NCBI GenBank assembly: GCA_021773305.1
Contig: JAJFKH010000007.1
Location: 1-64,000, forward strand
Length of the DNA: 64,000 bases
Source of the DNA: Gammaproteobacteria bacterium
GTDB lineage: Bacteria; Pseudomonadota; Gammaproteobacteria; UBA1113
Direction: 5' to 3'
Shown here: positions 9,110-18,689 of the stretch, piece by piece
How positions within the stretch are numbered: position 1 is the first letter of the stretch
Layout: every line of letters begins with the position of its first letter
Notes under the pieces: generated by a model
Databases searched by the model: none
Seen by the model: the letters and a program-made list of their open reading frames with translations, nothing else
What the model was told of the DNA's origin: nothing
Translations under genes and position numbers: made by a program

Positions 9110-10201
9110 TTAGATGGGGTTACGCTGTTGATCCGATCTAAAATTTAACATCCTCTCTGCAATATTGTTAAAATCATAATCTGGTAATTTTTCATCATTG
9201 ATACCACACCACGCTGCAATATGCTCGACATCATTGTTTTTCATTGCGGCAGCCCTTAAAGAAGCGGTCAATAAGTGTGGCCAAGGATAGGGAGGAAAAT
9301 TAGTTTTATTTTTTTTGTAATAATCAAGCATTATCTGATAGAGCCGATTCTCAACAGTGCGAGCCATGCGTCCTGAAACAACAGAGGTTAAAACACTGTT
9401 AGCAGTATTTTTTGAAGAAACGGTATTGAGGTAATTTGTTGGCAAGCCAGAACTTCGGCAAGCTAAAAAAGAGGTGCCTAGCTGGATAGCAGAAACACCT
9501 AGCTTAAATAGCGTTTCAACTTCCTCTGCATTGCGAATACCACCGGCAGCGATGCAAGGTACATCCCATTCTTCCAACCGCGCTGAACGAATAAGTTCAA
9601 CCACGGTAAAAGTCAGATCAGCAATTGTCTCACCTTCGAATAAGCTCAAGTGGCCACCGGCACAAGGCGATTGCAAAACAATGGCATCACACCCATCTTC
9701 AATAAGCTGCTGCGCTCCACGTATGGATACCGCAGATCCTATAATAAATGTCCCATTGCGCTTAAATGCTTCTATATGTTTTTTAGGTAAACGACCAAAT
9801 GTAAAACTAAATACGGGGATTTTATGTTCTAGTAATACATCAAGCTGATCCCAAAATAAACCTTTAATATCGAGATAAGGGATCTCAGGCTGCGCTACAC
9901 CTAATGCCTTATAATAAGGAGATAAATATTGCCACAGACCATCTAATTGATGTTTCTGAGTACTATTTTTCTTATTGATACCCCAGCTTGGAATAAACAA
10001 ATTAAAATTAAATACACTCGCGCTTTGTGCGTAAACTTTCACTTTCGATGCCACTGCACTACCTTGCATATAACCAGCACCATAAGAAGGTAAGAAAAGC
10101 ACCTTTCCATCAGTATCAGTAAAATGCGGTAACCATATATCTGTTGCAATCCCAGCCATCGGGGCTTGAATGATGGGCGTTAAAAGCTCTAGGCGCTCCA
10201 T
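9110..10201 (-). CDS. Nitronate monooxygenase / FabK-like FMN oxidoreductase
   Basis: TIM-barrel FMN flavoprotein of the nitronate monooxygenase family. Features: ELLTPIIQAPMAGIATD at the N-terminus, AIVLQSPCAGGH in the middle (position of the catalytic His), and the FMN-phosphate loop PCIAAGGIRNAEEVETLFKLGVSAIQLGT. Such enzymes oxidise toxic alkyl nitronates; FabK relatives reduce enoyl-ACP. The frame is open to a GTG at 10264, but the ATG at 10201 with AAGGAG just upstream gives the family N-terminus. Substrate cannot be told from sequence. Transcribed alone, divergent from emrAB. Confidence 0.8.
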   Translation of the reverse strand: MERLELLTPIIQAPMAGIATDIWLPHFTDTDGKVLFLPSYGAGYMQGSAVASKVKVYAQSASVFNFNLFIPSWGINKKNSTQKHQLDGLWQYLSPYYKALGVAQPEIPYLDIKGLFWDQLDVLLEHKIPVFSFTFGRLPKKHIEAFKRNGTFIIGSAVSIRGAQQLIEDGCDAIVLQSPCAGGHLSLFEGETIADLTFTVVELIRSARLEEWDVPCIAAGGIRNAEEVETLFKLGVSAIQLGTSFLACRSSGLPTNYLNTVSSKNTANSVLTSVVSGRMARTVENRLYQIMLDYYKKNKTNFPPYPWPHLLTASLRAAAMKNNDVEHIAAWCGINDEKLPDYDFNNIAERMLNFRSDQQRNPI

Positions 10202-10452
10202 GAACTCCTTGGCTCTGAGAAACTTGGAAGCAACGTGGATACCTAATTCGCAAGGGGTTAGCACAGCATTACTCTAAAATCACATTACATTAATTTGATG
10301 TATTGTACTCTAATTTAGGCGATTTCGCCCTGCAAGAATGCAGAACTGCAGTCTATTCCAATAGCAAAATGAATCTGAAGGTAGTTTGCTCTCATTATGT
10401 GCATCTGCTCCAGGCTCATTTCATATTGGAAGACTCTATGTCTATAAAACAA

Positions 10453-10483
10453 CGCAGAACCTGCTACAATAGTCGGTTCTGCG
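10453..10483. promoter_or_regulatory. Inverted repeat, candidate repressor operator for emrAB
   Basis: Perfect 9-bp arms CGCAGAACC (10453-10461) and GGTTCTGCG (10475-10483) are separated by 13 bp containing TACAAT (10465-10470), a good -10 hexamer. No T-tract follows, so a terminator is unlikely. A dimeric repressor (MarR or TetR type) bound here would cover the emrA promoter. The rest of the 304 bp between 10202 and 10505 shows no gene I can support. Confidence 0.55.
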
Positions 10484-10505
10484 ATCCCTTAAAAGAGAAT
10501 ATCCC

Positions 10506-11525
10506 ATGGAAAATCAACAACCCGCATCCTCCTGGAACAGTAAAAAACAGACTATTATTTGGACAGTCATTGCGCTGGCTATTGCGCTGGCAACTTATAG
10601 TTATTTCCAATATCGGAAAAAGCACCCTTCCACAGATGATGCTTATGTACAAGCTGCCGTGGTACAAATGGCCCCTCAAATTAGCGGCCCCATCGCTCAA
10701 ATCCATGTGGCAAACAACGAAGCTGTAACCAAAGGGCAATCCCTGATTACCATCGAACCCATTATTTTTATGAATGCTGTACTAAAAGCAAAAGCAGGAT
10801 TGCAATTAGCAGCACAGCATATGCAGATGGATAGTAAAGCCATTGATATTGTGAAAGCACAGGTGGTTCAAGCTCAAGCGCAGCTACTCGCCGAGCAACA
10901 ACGATACAAGCGTATTCAAAGCCTGCTGCAAAATGATCAAATTGCTGTAGCCAAAGGAGATGATGCCAAAGCCAAATTGGATGTGGCTAAAGCACGACTC
11001 AATGCTATTAAAAGCACCTTAGCCAAAGCAGAAAAAAATCTTGGTACCGCAGGACATCTCAATGCGCAAATCCAACAGGCCAAAGCCACGTTGGCCCTGG
11101 CTAAGAAAAATTTGGATTACACCGATATCAAAGCACCGGCTTCTGGCCATATCACTAACTTCCATTTACGAGAAGGTACAACTGTTCAAGCAGGCCAAAA
11201 ATTATTTCAATTGATTGAAAACAATCACTGGTGGGTTGATGCTCATTTTAAAGAAACTCAGCTCGGCAATATTCAACCAGGTCAACTCGCAACGATAAAA
11301 ATTGATATGTATCCCGGGCAAACCTTCCAAGGCCATGTGGATAGTGTCAGCCGAGGCAGCGGCGCTGCATTTTCCTTACTCCCTCCTGAGAATGCTACGG
11401 GAAATTGGGTGAAAGTCACCCAGCGCTTTACTGTCAAAATTACGTTGGACGATCCCGATCCTAAATATCCATTGCGAGTCGGTGCGAGCAGTAAAGTGAC
11501 CATTGACACTCAGCCTGCGGATTAG
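10506..11525 (+). CDS. emrA: EmrA-like membrane fusion protein (HlyD family) of a multidrug efflux pump
   Basis: Periplasmic adaptor linking an inner-membrane exporter to an outer-membrane channel. One N-terminal membrane helix (about residues 16-34) is followed by STDDAYVQAAVVQMAPQISGPI, the standard HlyD/EmrA barrel-sandwich start. Then come an alanine/glutamine-rich coiled coil (about 85-200) and the lipoyl/barrel half YTDIKAPASGHITNF. AAAGAGAA lies upstream of the ATG. Only 5 bp separate it from emrB, indicating one transcript. No TolC-like gene is adjacent. Confidence 0.88.
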   Translation: MENQQPASSWNSKKQTIIWTVIALAIALATYSYFQYRKKHPSTDDAYVQAAVVQMAPQISGPIAQIHVANNEAVTKGQSLITIEPIIFMNAVLKAKAGLQLAAQHMQMDSKAIDIVKAQVVQAQAQLLAEQQRYKRIQSLLQNDQIAVAKGDDAKAKLDVAKARLNAIKSTLAKAEKNLGTAGHLNAQIQQAKATLALAKKNLDYTDIKAPASGHITNFHLREGTTVQAGQKLFQLIENNHWWVDAHFKETQLGNIQPGQLATIKIDMYPGQTFQGHVDSVSRGSGAAFSLLPPENATGNWVKVTQRFTVKITLDDPDPKYPLRVGASSKVTIDTQPAD

Positions 11526-11530
11526 TCTCA

Positions 11531-13033
11531 ATGGAAACCCTCTCCAATATTAACAAAGGGCAATTAAGGCTCCTTGTCATTGCAGTCATGCTCGTCACTA
11601 TCATCGAAGTACTGGATATGACCATTGTCACCGTGGCCCTGCCTCACATGATGGGAAACCTCGGTGCCAGCTCTGATCAAATCACTTGGATCGTCACGTC
11701 CTACATTGTGGCATCCGTCATCGTCATGCCCTTGACCGGATTTTTAGTTAATTTCTTCGGTCGGAAAAGACTATTACTCATTTGCGTCAGTGGATTTATG
11801 GTTGCATCTATTCTCTGCGGCTTATCTGTCAATATCCTACAAATGGTTTTTTTCCGTGTCTTACAGGGTGCCTTTGGAGCAACCTTAATTCCGTTGTCAC
11901 AGTATATCCTTCAAGATTCATTCCCTCCGGAAAAACAAGAAAAAGCCATGGCATTTTGGGGTATGGGCGTCATGGTTGCGCCGGTATTTGGCCCCACAAT
12001 TGGTGGCTTTATTACCGAAGGACTTAATTGGCGTTGGATCTTCTTCCTCAATATCCCAGTATGTATTTTAGCTCTGTTTCTCATTCTAAAAGCGATTCCA
12101 GAGACCCTACGCAAACCACTTAGTGTGGATAAAGTCGGGTTATTTTGGATGGCTCTAGGTGTGGCTGCTTTGCAAATTTTTCTCGATGAAGGCAATACCC
12201 ACAATTGGCTAGCATCCGACGTCATGCTATCTCTAATGTTGATTTCGATATTTTCTTTAGTTTTTTTCATCTATCGAGGCTTAAAAATTAACAATAACAT
12301 TATTAATATCCGGCTGTTTGCCGATAGAAATTTTGCTGCATCAACCATCGTACTCTCTCTCGCCTGTATCGGTTTTTATAGCTTAACCACCATCCAACCT
12401 ATCTTACTAGAACATCTACTACATTTTCCTGTTGCATTCACTGGATTAATTTTAGCTCCCCGAGGCGTCACCTGTGCCATTGCTATGTTTGTAGTGGCAG
12501 CCTTTTCCAGCAAAGTAGATCCAAGAATATGGGTGGTGGTTGGCTTGCTATTCAGTGCCACCGGAACTTATTTAGTCTCCAACTTAACCTTAGAAACAAG
12601 CTACATGCCATTTATCATCAGCTGTATCATTCAAGGCTTTGGCATGGGTCTGTTGTTTGTGCCCTTATCCGTACTGGCTTTAACCACACTCGCTCCAAAA
12701 GACATTGCAGAAGGCACAGGGTTATTTAGCTTTGGGCGAAGCTTGGGAGGCAGCATTGGCATTTCCATCATCAGCACGTTATTGACTCGCGCTACTATGG
12801 TAAAATGGAATGAAATCGGCGCGGCTATTGATCCGACGCGAAATGCGATGCAATATTGGCTCAGCCAAACAGGGCTTGATATCAATGCGCCCGTGACTAT
12901 CAAACTCCTTGGCTATGAAGTCTACCGCCAATCGTCTATGGTTGCATTCAACAACTGTCATTGGCTGCTCGTTTGCCTCTTTATTATCCTCATACCTTTT
13001 GCGCTACTCATTAAAAAACCAGGACGCCCTTAA
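11531..13033 (+). CDS. emrB: EmrB-like MFS drug:H+ antiporter (DHA2 family)
   Basis: Inner-membrane 14-helix major facilitator exporter that works with EmrA. Typical DHA2 motifs: LDMTIVTVALPHM in helix 1, WIVTSYIVASVIVMPLTGFL, NFFGRKRLLL (motif A), RVLQGAFGATLIPLSQ (motif B) and WRWIFFLNIPV. 500 residues, normal. Drug specificity cannot be read from sequence; with EmrA it probably exports hydrophobic toxicants or host-derived compounds. Converges on nhaD. Confidence 0.9.
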   Translation: METLSNINKGQLRLLVIAVMLVTIIEVLDMTIVTVALPHMMGNLGASSDQITWIVTSYIVASVIVMPLTGFLVNFFGRKRLLLICVSGFMVASILCGLSVNILQMVFFRVLQGAFGATLIPLSQYILQDSFPPEKQEKAMAFWGMGVMVAPVFGPTIGGFITEGLNWRWIFFLNIPVCILALFLILKAIPETLRKPLSVDKVGLFWMALGVAALQIFLDEGNTHNWLASDVMLSLMLISIFSLVFFIYRGLKINNNIINIRLFADRNFAASTIVLSLACIGFYSLTTIQPILLEHLLHFPVAFTGLILAPRGVTCAIAMFVVAAFSSKVDPRIWVVVGLLFSATGTYLVSNLTLETSYMPFIISCIIQGFGMGLLFVPLSVLALTTLAPKDIAEGTGLFSFGRSLGGSIGISIISTLLTRATMVKWNEIGAAIDPTRNAMQYWLSQTGLDINAPVTIKLLGYEVYRQSSMVAFNNCHWLLVCLFIILIPFALLIKKPGRP

Positions 13034-13092
13034 GTATGAATAATTATTGAAATTTTCACCTAAAACCAGGTTATACCCCGATTCATTAGACA

Positions 13093-13118
13093 TATATTCG
13101 GAGTACACTCTGAATATA
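13093..13118. other. AT-rich palindrome between emrB and nhaD
   Basis: TATATTCGGAGT-AC-ACTCTGAATATA: 12-bp arms with one G-T wobble and a 2-bp centre, followed by AAAAGCTTTT. It lies between convergent genes and could be a bidirectional terminator, but it lacks a clean T-tract. A protein-binding palindrome is also possible. Confidence 0.4.
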
Positions 13119-13177
13119 AAAGCTTTTGGATTGTATCTTGTAATAAGTCCTGAGAGTTTTTCACCCTCACATAAACC

Positions 13178-14593
13178 CTAGGTAAAAAACTCAGCATTTA
13201 TCCATAGGTGACAAGCAACCGCCGCAATATAGCCTAGGCCTATCGCCCAGGCCCATTTTAAATGGCCAAAAAAGGTATATTTTCCTTTCGCCTGTCCCAT
13301 AAGTGCAACACCCGCAGCAGAACCAATGGAAAGCATACTACCCCCAATACCTGCGGTTAACGTCACTAAGAGCCACTGACCTTCAGACATTTTCGGTAAC
13401 ATCGTCAACACAGCAAACATCACGGGTATATTATCCACAATCGCAGAAAGCACACCCACCACCACATTGGCTGGCGTTGCCTGGTAAGCCGCGGGCAAAG
13501 ATTGCCCCCATTGGTGATACATTACATCCGATGCTAAGCTCAAATACCCTAGGGCAGAAAGCCCGCCAACACAGAGGATCACTCCATAGAAAAATAATAA
13601 GGTATCCCACTCTGCTTTTTTCACACGCTGAAAAATGTCGAAAGGACGATAACTACCATCTTCATCTTGAACTAATTGCCCACGTTTTTTCAAATAGTAG
13701 CCAAAGAATTGTAAATATCCTAATCCCGTCATCATCCCAATGACCGGGGGCAGTTCGAGGAAATGATGAAATCCAACGGCAGTGGCAATGGTCAAGATAA
13801 ACAATATCATCACTCGCTTGGAGCCAAATTTCATCGTAATCACTTCTGTACTGGCTTCAGGTTTTTTCTTGCCAATAGCAAAGTGCATACAAGCTGCGGG
13901 AATAATAAAGCTCACAACAGAGGGTACAAAAATATGCAAGAATCCATGGATAGGTATGATGCCCTTTTGCCAAACCATCAGTGTGGTAATATCACCAAAG
14001 GGACTAAATGCTCCCCCCGCATTAGCCGCAACAACGATGTTAATACAAGCAATGGAAATAAATTTAACATCATCGCCTCCCACAGCCATCACCACAGCAC
14101 ACATCAGCAATGCAGTGGTTAAATTATCCGCGATGGGCGAAATAAAGAATGCCAAAATCCCGGTGATCCAAAACAGTTGGCGGTAACTAAAACCTTTTCT
14201 CACCAACCAGGATCGCAAAGCTTCAAATACATTTCGCTCTTCCATGGTAATAACGTAGGTCATCGCAACTAACAAAAATAAAAATAACTCAGCATATTCT
14301 AAAATATTATGTCGCACCGCTTCCGCCGCCAGTTCACCAAGCCCCTTGGTATGGCAAATATTCGCGACCACCATCCAAATAAAACCGGCTACTAACACCA
14401 CTGGTTTAGATTTGCGCAGATGAGTAAATTCTTCTAGCATCACGAAGACATAAGCAATAGCAAACAACAGCAATGCAATCATCGCCGCAGGGGAGGCTGT
14501 CATATGTAAATTTAAGATTTCATGCTCACTGGAAAATGCTAAAGCTGGCAACAATCCAATCAATGCCAATAAAGTAATGGTGATTTTCTTCAC
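13178..14593 (-). CDS. nhaD: Na+/H+ antiporter of the NhaD type
   Basis: Polytopic inner-membrane protein of the ion transporter superfamily that expels sodium in exchange for protons. A hydrophobic leader (residues 1-21) is followed by about 12 membrane segments. Family motifs include FISPIADNLTTALLMC, NAGGAFSPFGDITTLMVW and AIVDNIPVMFAVLTM, the paired N-T-T/D-N-I-P signatures of NhaD. 471 residues, as expected. Starts 23 bp after thiL on the same strand, in the place where pgpA often sits. Confidence 0.9.
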   Translation of the reverse strand: MKKITITLLALIGLLPALAFSSEHEILNLHMTASPAAMIALLLFAIAYVFVMLEEFTHLRKSKPVVLVAGFIWMVVANICHTKGLGELAAEAVRHNILEYAELFLFLLVAMTYVITMEERNVFEALRSWLVRKGFSYRQLFWITGILAFFISPIADNLTTALLMCAVVMAVGGDDVKFISIACINIVVAANAGGAFSPFGDITTLMVWQKGIIPIHGFLHIFVPSVVSFIIPAACMHFAIGKKKPEASTEVITMKFGSKRVMILFILTIATAVGFHHFLELPPVIGMMTGLGYLQFFGYYLKKRGQLVQDEDGSYRPFDIFQRVKKAEWDTLLFFYGVILCVGGLSALGYLSLASDVMYHQWGQSLPAAYQATPANVVVGVLSAIVDNIPVMFAVLTMLPKMSEGQWLLVTLTAGIGGSMLSIGSAAGVALMGQAKGKYTFFGHLKWAWAIGLGYIAAVACHLWINAEFFT

Positions 14594-14616
14594 AATCCCT
14601 GTACTCCTTATTCATG

Positions 14617-15543
14617 CTAAAAATGCTGATAACCTTGAATGTCAAAATTTTGGCATTCTCCGCAGCTATCGAGCAATGATATCCCCATTGAAGCACAAAT
14701 TGTGCCAATACGAAAGTATTCGAAAGAAACGCCTGGCTCCCCCGCCATGGTAAAACAAAGCTGGTAGTCATCACCTCCCCCAAGAGCTGCTTTGATGGCT
14801 TCATCTGCCCCAAGATCCTCTGAAAGTATTGGGTTCATCGGTATACTACTCAGTTGCAATTCGGCTCCAACACCGCTTGCACTCAATATGTGATGTAAGT
14901 CAGCTAACAAACCGTCAGAAATATCAATAGCCGCACTAGCACAATCTCGAAGCTGCAAGCCTGCCTCAATTTGTGGCGTTGGACGAAGAAATGCTTGGGA
15001 TATCTGCGGGTGCTGTTCTAACAGAGCTGTTTCATCATTCATCAACCATTTTAGCCCCAAGTAGGCACTGCCCAACGCTCCCGTCACATAAATGCTATCT
15101 CCTGGCTGAGCACCTTCACGCTGCAAACCTTTCACATCCGGTAAAAACCCGTGCACTTGGCACGTAATAGATAAAGGCCCTCGGGTAAGATCACCCCCGA
15201 CTAAAGACAGTGAAAATTCATCCGCCAATGAAAAAAAACCTTGGGAAAATTTTTCTAGCCAATTAACGTCATTATCTGGCAGTGTCAAAGACAATGTGAC
15301 CCAAGCCGGTTCTGCCCCCATTGCAGCCAGATCGCTTAACGCCACCGCCAATGAGCGATAACCCAAGTCGTCGGCTAAGATAGTTGGAGGAAAATGTACC
15401 CCGCTTACCAATGTATCGATACTGATAGCAAGACGTTTGTCTTGAGGAACTGAAAGAATTGCACAATCATCCCCCGGCCCTAAAGCAACATCTCTTCGCA
15501 AAGGCCGCTTAAAGAAAAAATCAATGATTTCAAATTCGTTCAT
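14617..15543 (-). CDS. thiL: Thiamine-monophosphate kinase
   Basis: ATP-dependent kinase that converts thiamine phosphate to thiamine diphosphate. The N-terminal glycine/acid motif LGPGDDCAIL with ISIDTLVSGVHFP is diagnostic; AMGAEPAWVTLSLTLP, GGDLTRGP and ISDGLLADLHHIL follow in the family order. 308 residues, a little short of 325. The ATG directly abuts the nusB stop. Confidence 0.94.
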   Translation of the reverse strand: MNEFEIIDFFFKRPLRRDVALGPGDDCAILSVPQDKRLAISIDTLVSGVHFPPTILADDLGYRSLAVALSDLAAMGAEPAWVTLSLTLPDNDVNWLEKFSQGFFSLADEFSLSLVGGDLTRGPLSITCQVHGFLPDVKGLQREGAQPGDSIYVTGALGSAYLGLKWLMNDETALLEQHPQISQAFLRPTPQIEAGLQLRDCASAAIDISDGLLADLHHILSASGVGAELQLSSIPMNPILSEDLGADEAIKAALGGGDDYQLCFTMAGEPGVSFEYFRIGTICASMGISLLDSCGECQNFDIQGYQHF

Positions 15544-15975
15544 CTAACGAGTTTCAATTTCACGGAGTTGTCGTGCAGCTTTATCAACCACACCATTGAT
15601 AAATTTATGGCTTTTGTCCGCACCAAATTTTTTTGCTAGTTCGATTGCTTCATTAATCACAACTTTATAAGGCACATCCGGTTGCTTTAAAAATTCAAAT
15701 GTCGCAATACGCAAAATACTCAATTCAATAGCACTGATTTCGCCAATGGGTCGATCTAAAAATGGTGCAAAAGATTCATCTAAGACAGATACGCTTAAAG
15801 GAATCTCCCGAAATAAATGTTGAAAATATTCTACGTCAAATGCAGACTGATTATTTTGATTTAAATATTGGGTTTCAATATCGAGACGATCTTCCCCTCC
15901 CACAAGCCATTGATATAGAGCTTGCAGAGCAATTTCTCGGGAACGCCGCCTGGCTTTAGGTTTCAGTTTCTTCAT
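15544..15975 (-). CDS. nusB: Transcription antitermination protein NusB
   Basis: All-helical RNA-binding protein that, with S10/NusE, recognises boxA in rRNA leaders and prevents early termination. The N-terminus ([18 protein letters not shown]) and C-terminal block ([16 protein letters not shown]...[15 protein letters not shown]) are typical. It overlaps nrdR by 20 bp. ribH, which usually precedes nusB, is absent. A matching boxA is visible at 55-73. Confidence 0.95.
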   Translation of the reverse strand: MKKLKPKARRRSREIALQALYQWLVGGEDRLDIETQYLNQNNQSAFDVEYFQHLFREIPLSVSVLDESFAPFLDRPIGEISAIELSILRIATFEFLKQPDVPYKVVINEAIELAKKFGADKSHKFINGVVDKAARQLREIETR

Positions 15976-16420
15976 TCGCTAATCGTTGGATCTCTTGTTT
16001 GAATGCTTCCAAATCTTGGAAACTATAATAAACCGAAGCAAACCTCACGTAGGCCACTTGGTCCATCTCTAATAATTCGTCCATCACCCATTTGCCTAAC
16101 TGCTCTGAGGCAACTTCTCTCTCACCACAAGCACGCAAACGATGAATAATCCGTCTCACCGCTTCATCTACACGTTCAACACTAACAGGACGTTTTTCTA
16201 ATGCCTTGAGAAGTCCTTGCCGCAGTTTTGATTCTACAAAGGTAGAACGTCTGCCATCGCGCTTGATTAATAACGGCATGTTCAATTCCGCGGACTCGTA
16301 AGTGGTAAAGCGCTCACTGCAAGACAAACACTCTCGTCGTCGCCGCACTTGCTCACCTTCACCAACCAAACGAGAATCGACAACTTTTGTCTCTGAAAAA
16401 TTACAAAATGGGCAACGCAT
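15956..16420 (-). CDS. nrdR: Transcriptional repressor NrdR
   Basis: Zinc-ribbon/ATP-cone repressor of ribonucleotide reductase operons. The zinc ribbon has MRCPFCNF near the N-terminus and CLSC at about residue 31. The ATP-cone begins at [21 protein letters not shown] and ends in [11 protein letters not shown]. 154 residues, normal. Lies 9 bp after glyA and overlaps nusB. Confidence 0.96.
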   Translation of the reverse strand: MRCPFCNFSETKVVDSRLVGEGEQVRRRRECLSCSERFTTYESAELNMPLLIKRDGRRSTFVESKLRQGLLKALEKRPVSVERVDEAVRRIIHRLRACGEREVASEQLGKWVMDELLEMDQVAYVRFASVYYSFQDLEAFKQEIQRLANEETET

Positions 16421-16429
16421 AGTAATCCT

Positions 16430-17683
16430 TTACTGATAAACAGGAAAACGTTGACATAATTCAAGCACCTGCTGCTTGACTCGTGCTTTAATAGAAGCAC
16501 TGGCAATATCATCTAACACATCGCAGATCCATAAAGCCAACTGAATGACCTCAGCTTGTTTAAACCCACGGGTTGTAATAGCCGGTGTGCCCATGCGCAA
16601 GCCACTGGTCACAAAGGGCGAACGCGGCTCGTTGGGTACGGTATTTTTATTGACGGTAATGTTTGCCTCTCCTAGAGCGGCTTCTGCATCTTTTCCCGTA
16701 ATATCGTTGGCAATCAAATCCACTAGGAATAAGTGATTATCTGTTCCTCCTGAAACGATATGATAACCTCGTCCCATCATCGCCTCAGTCATGGCTTTTG
16801 CATTATCAATAACTTGCTGTTGGTAAGTGCTAAACTCTGGTTCTAATGCTTCTTTAAATGCCACAGCTTTCGCAGCAATCACATGCATTAACGGGCCACC
16901 TTGAATGCCTGGAAAAATCAATGAATTAAATTTTTTGGCAAGCTCTGGGGAACCATCTGCGAGAATCAAACCACCTCGTGGGCCGCGCAATGTCTTGTGA
17001 GTTGTGGAAGTAACCACATGAGCATGGGGAAAAGGAGAAGGATAATGCCCCGTTGCAACTAACCCTGCTACATGGGCCATATCTACATGGAGATAAGCGC
17101 CCACACTATCTGCGATTTGACGAAACCGCTGCCAATCCATTATCCGTGAATAGGCAGAAAATCCAGCAATAATCAGTTTAGGTTTATGTTCATTCGCTAA
17201 TGCTTGAACCTGATCATAGTCTACCTGGGCCGTATCAGCATCTAAACCGTAGGGAATAACATTATAGAATTTGCCCGAAAAATTTACCTTACAACCATGG
17301 GTTAAATGACCACCATCGGACAGCCCCATCCCCAAAACCGTATCACCTGGTTCTAACAATGCCATATAAACAGCCATATTCGCCTGAGAGCCGGAATGAG
17401 GTTGAACGTTAGCATAATCCACGGAGTATAGTGCTTTGGCTCTTTTTATCGCTAATATTTCAGCCTGGTCAACATATTCACAACCACCATAATAACGTTT
17501 ATGAGGGTAACCTTCAGCATATTTGTTCGTTAGCACGGAACCTTGAGCTTCCATGACTCTAGGACTTACGTAGTTTTCCGAGGCAATTAATTCAACATGA
17601 TCTTCTTGACGACGCTCTTCAGCCTTAATTGCGGTGTCAAGTTCCGGATCAAAATCAGCAATGGTCATAGATTCTGTAAACAT
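16430..17683 (-). CDS. glyA: Serine hydroxymethyltransferase
   Basis: PLP enzyme that converts serine and tetrahydrofolate to glycine and 5,10-methylene-THF, the main one-carbon source. Diagnostic blocks: [42 protein letters not shown], and the PLP lysine in [16 protein letters not shown]. 417 residues, normal. AGGA lies 9 bp before the ATG. First gene of glyA-nrdR-nusB-thiL(-nhaD). Confidence 0.97.
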   Translation of the reverse strand: MFTESMTIADFDPELDTAIKAEERRQEDHVELIASENYVSPRVMEAQGSVLTNKYAEGYPHKRYYGGCEYVDQAEILAIKRAKALYSVDYANVQPHSGSQANMAVYMALLEPGDTVLGMGLSDGGHLTHGCKVNFSGKFYNVIPYGLDADTAQVDYDQVQALANEHKPKLIIAGFSAYSRIMDWQRFRQIADSVGAYLHVDMAHVAGLVATGHYPSPFPHAHVVTSTTHKTLRGPRGGLILADGSPELAKKFNSLIFPGIQGGPLMHVIAAKAVAFKEALEPEFSTYQQQVIDNAKAMTEAMMGRGYHIVSGGTDNHLFLVDLIANDITGKDAEAALGEANITVNKNTVPNEPRSPFVTSGLRMGTPAITTRGFKQAEVIQLALWICDVLDDIASASIKARVKQQVLELCQRFPVYQ

Positions 17684-17777
17684 GCAAAATATCCTAAACT
17701 GAGCAAAATACTTTTCGCAGGTAGGATAACCTTTTCTGAACGATTAATCCATACACAAGCGAGCGAGAAACTATAGC

Positions 17778-18155
17778 CTAAATAATAACCAAGATCAACA
17801 ACATTGCACCCATCAATGCAAAGTTAGTGATAAAAAGTTGTCGGGAAATATATTTTATTTCACCTTCTCTTTTCCAAAATCGGTTACATGTGAGATTGTG
17901 AATGAGTAGATATACTATTAAAAAGAGGGCAGCAACAGTGAGAAATTGACCCACAACAAGCAGTATGCTGGCTAATATTTGCACTAAAATACCAACGAGA
18001 AGACCTATCATGGGCAAAGGTACATTGCATGCTTTCATCGTATCCACATGAGTTTGCCAATTTTTTATACTTTCATAAGCCATGTATAAAAAATATCCTG
18101 CTAATAACAAGCGCGCGAGAAAAAAGAAAAATGCCATGCCGCTTGATAATTCCAT
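17778..18155 (-). CDS. DoxX-like small integral membrane protein
   Basis: About 125 residues with four hydrophobic segments (residues about 6-26, 46-67, 68-88 and 104-125). The N-terminal FLARLLLAGYFLYMAYESIKNW is typical of the DoxX family, whose members are associated with respiratory chains or redox stress but lack a general function. Monocistronic and upstream of glyA on the same strand. Function unknown. Confidence 0.65.
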   Translation of the reverse strand: MELSSGMAFFFFLARLLLAGYFLYMAYESIKNWQTHVDTMKACNVPLPMIGLLVGILVQILASILLVVGQFLTVAALFLIVYLLIHNLTCNRFWKREGEIKYISRQLFITNFALMGAMLLILVII

Positions 18156-18236
18156 GGTGAAGACCTCTGTTGTCCTTAATTAATAAAAACAATTATACAC
18201 TTTTTTTAACGCATACTAAAGTTATACTCACGCCGC

Positions 18237-18262
18237 ACGATAATTAATTACGATAATTAATT
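18237..18262. repeat. 13-bp tandem repeat, two copies
   Basis: ACGATAATTAATT occurs twice back to back, just upstream of the frameshifted small gene. It may be a duplicated regulator site or simple slippage. Confidence 0.5.
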
Positions 18263-18286
18263 AAAGATAATCTGCGGAGAATCAGA

Positions 18287-18660
18287 ATGAATAGGCATAC
18301 AGTAAACTTCTCGTTGAAATAGCCTGTTGCCTCGCTTTAAAAATCCTAGGCTTGATTATCATTGCTCACGTTTGTTTTGCAAATCATTCTCATTTAACGC
18401 CTGAAAATATCCAATCACACTTATTCCCACAATTGGAAGGATCTATATCAGCCAAGGCATTGCAGGTTACTCTCTGCAAACCCAACTAGTATTTATGTGG
18501 TATTTTTCTTGGGTTCTAGGACTCACCCTAGCCTGCACGTTTTCCATTTTGAACGCATTGTGGTTCGAGCTACACTACACAGAGATAACGTTGAAGCAAA
18601 GCCTTCCCATAACAAAACAGCCATTCCCCTTGGCGAGTGAGCATATCATGTGCTAGACTG
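18287..18660 (+). pseudogene. Frameshifted small membrane-protein gene(s), CydP-like
   Basis: GGAG (18276-18279) precedes an ATG at 18287 encoding MNRHTV, but that frame stops at once. The next frame (18304-18489) continues as KLLVEIACCLALKILGLI, then a membrane helix and HLTPENIQSHLF, a pattern like the small cytochrome bd-associated protein CydP (helix, then SH...LTP...HL). One missing A at about 18304 would restore the frame. A third frame (about 18423-18653) encodes a further hydrophobic stretch, VFMWYFSWVLGLTLACTFSI. No bd oxidase genes are near. This accounts for most of the 530 bp before ettA. The family assignment is tentative. Confidence 0.45.
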
Positions 18661-18689
18661 CTTCAACATCAAGCAATCAAGGCATGACA

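Noticed and set aside
10303-10728. Open frame of 141 codons across the emrA start
   Set aside because: It runs through the operator palindrome and the first part of emrA in another frame, with no motif or ribosome site.
12529-12961. Long open frames on both strands inside emrB, nhaD, pilQ and similar genes
   Set aside because: They lie antisense or out of frame within clearly identified genes and show no protein-family features.
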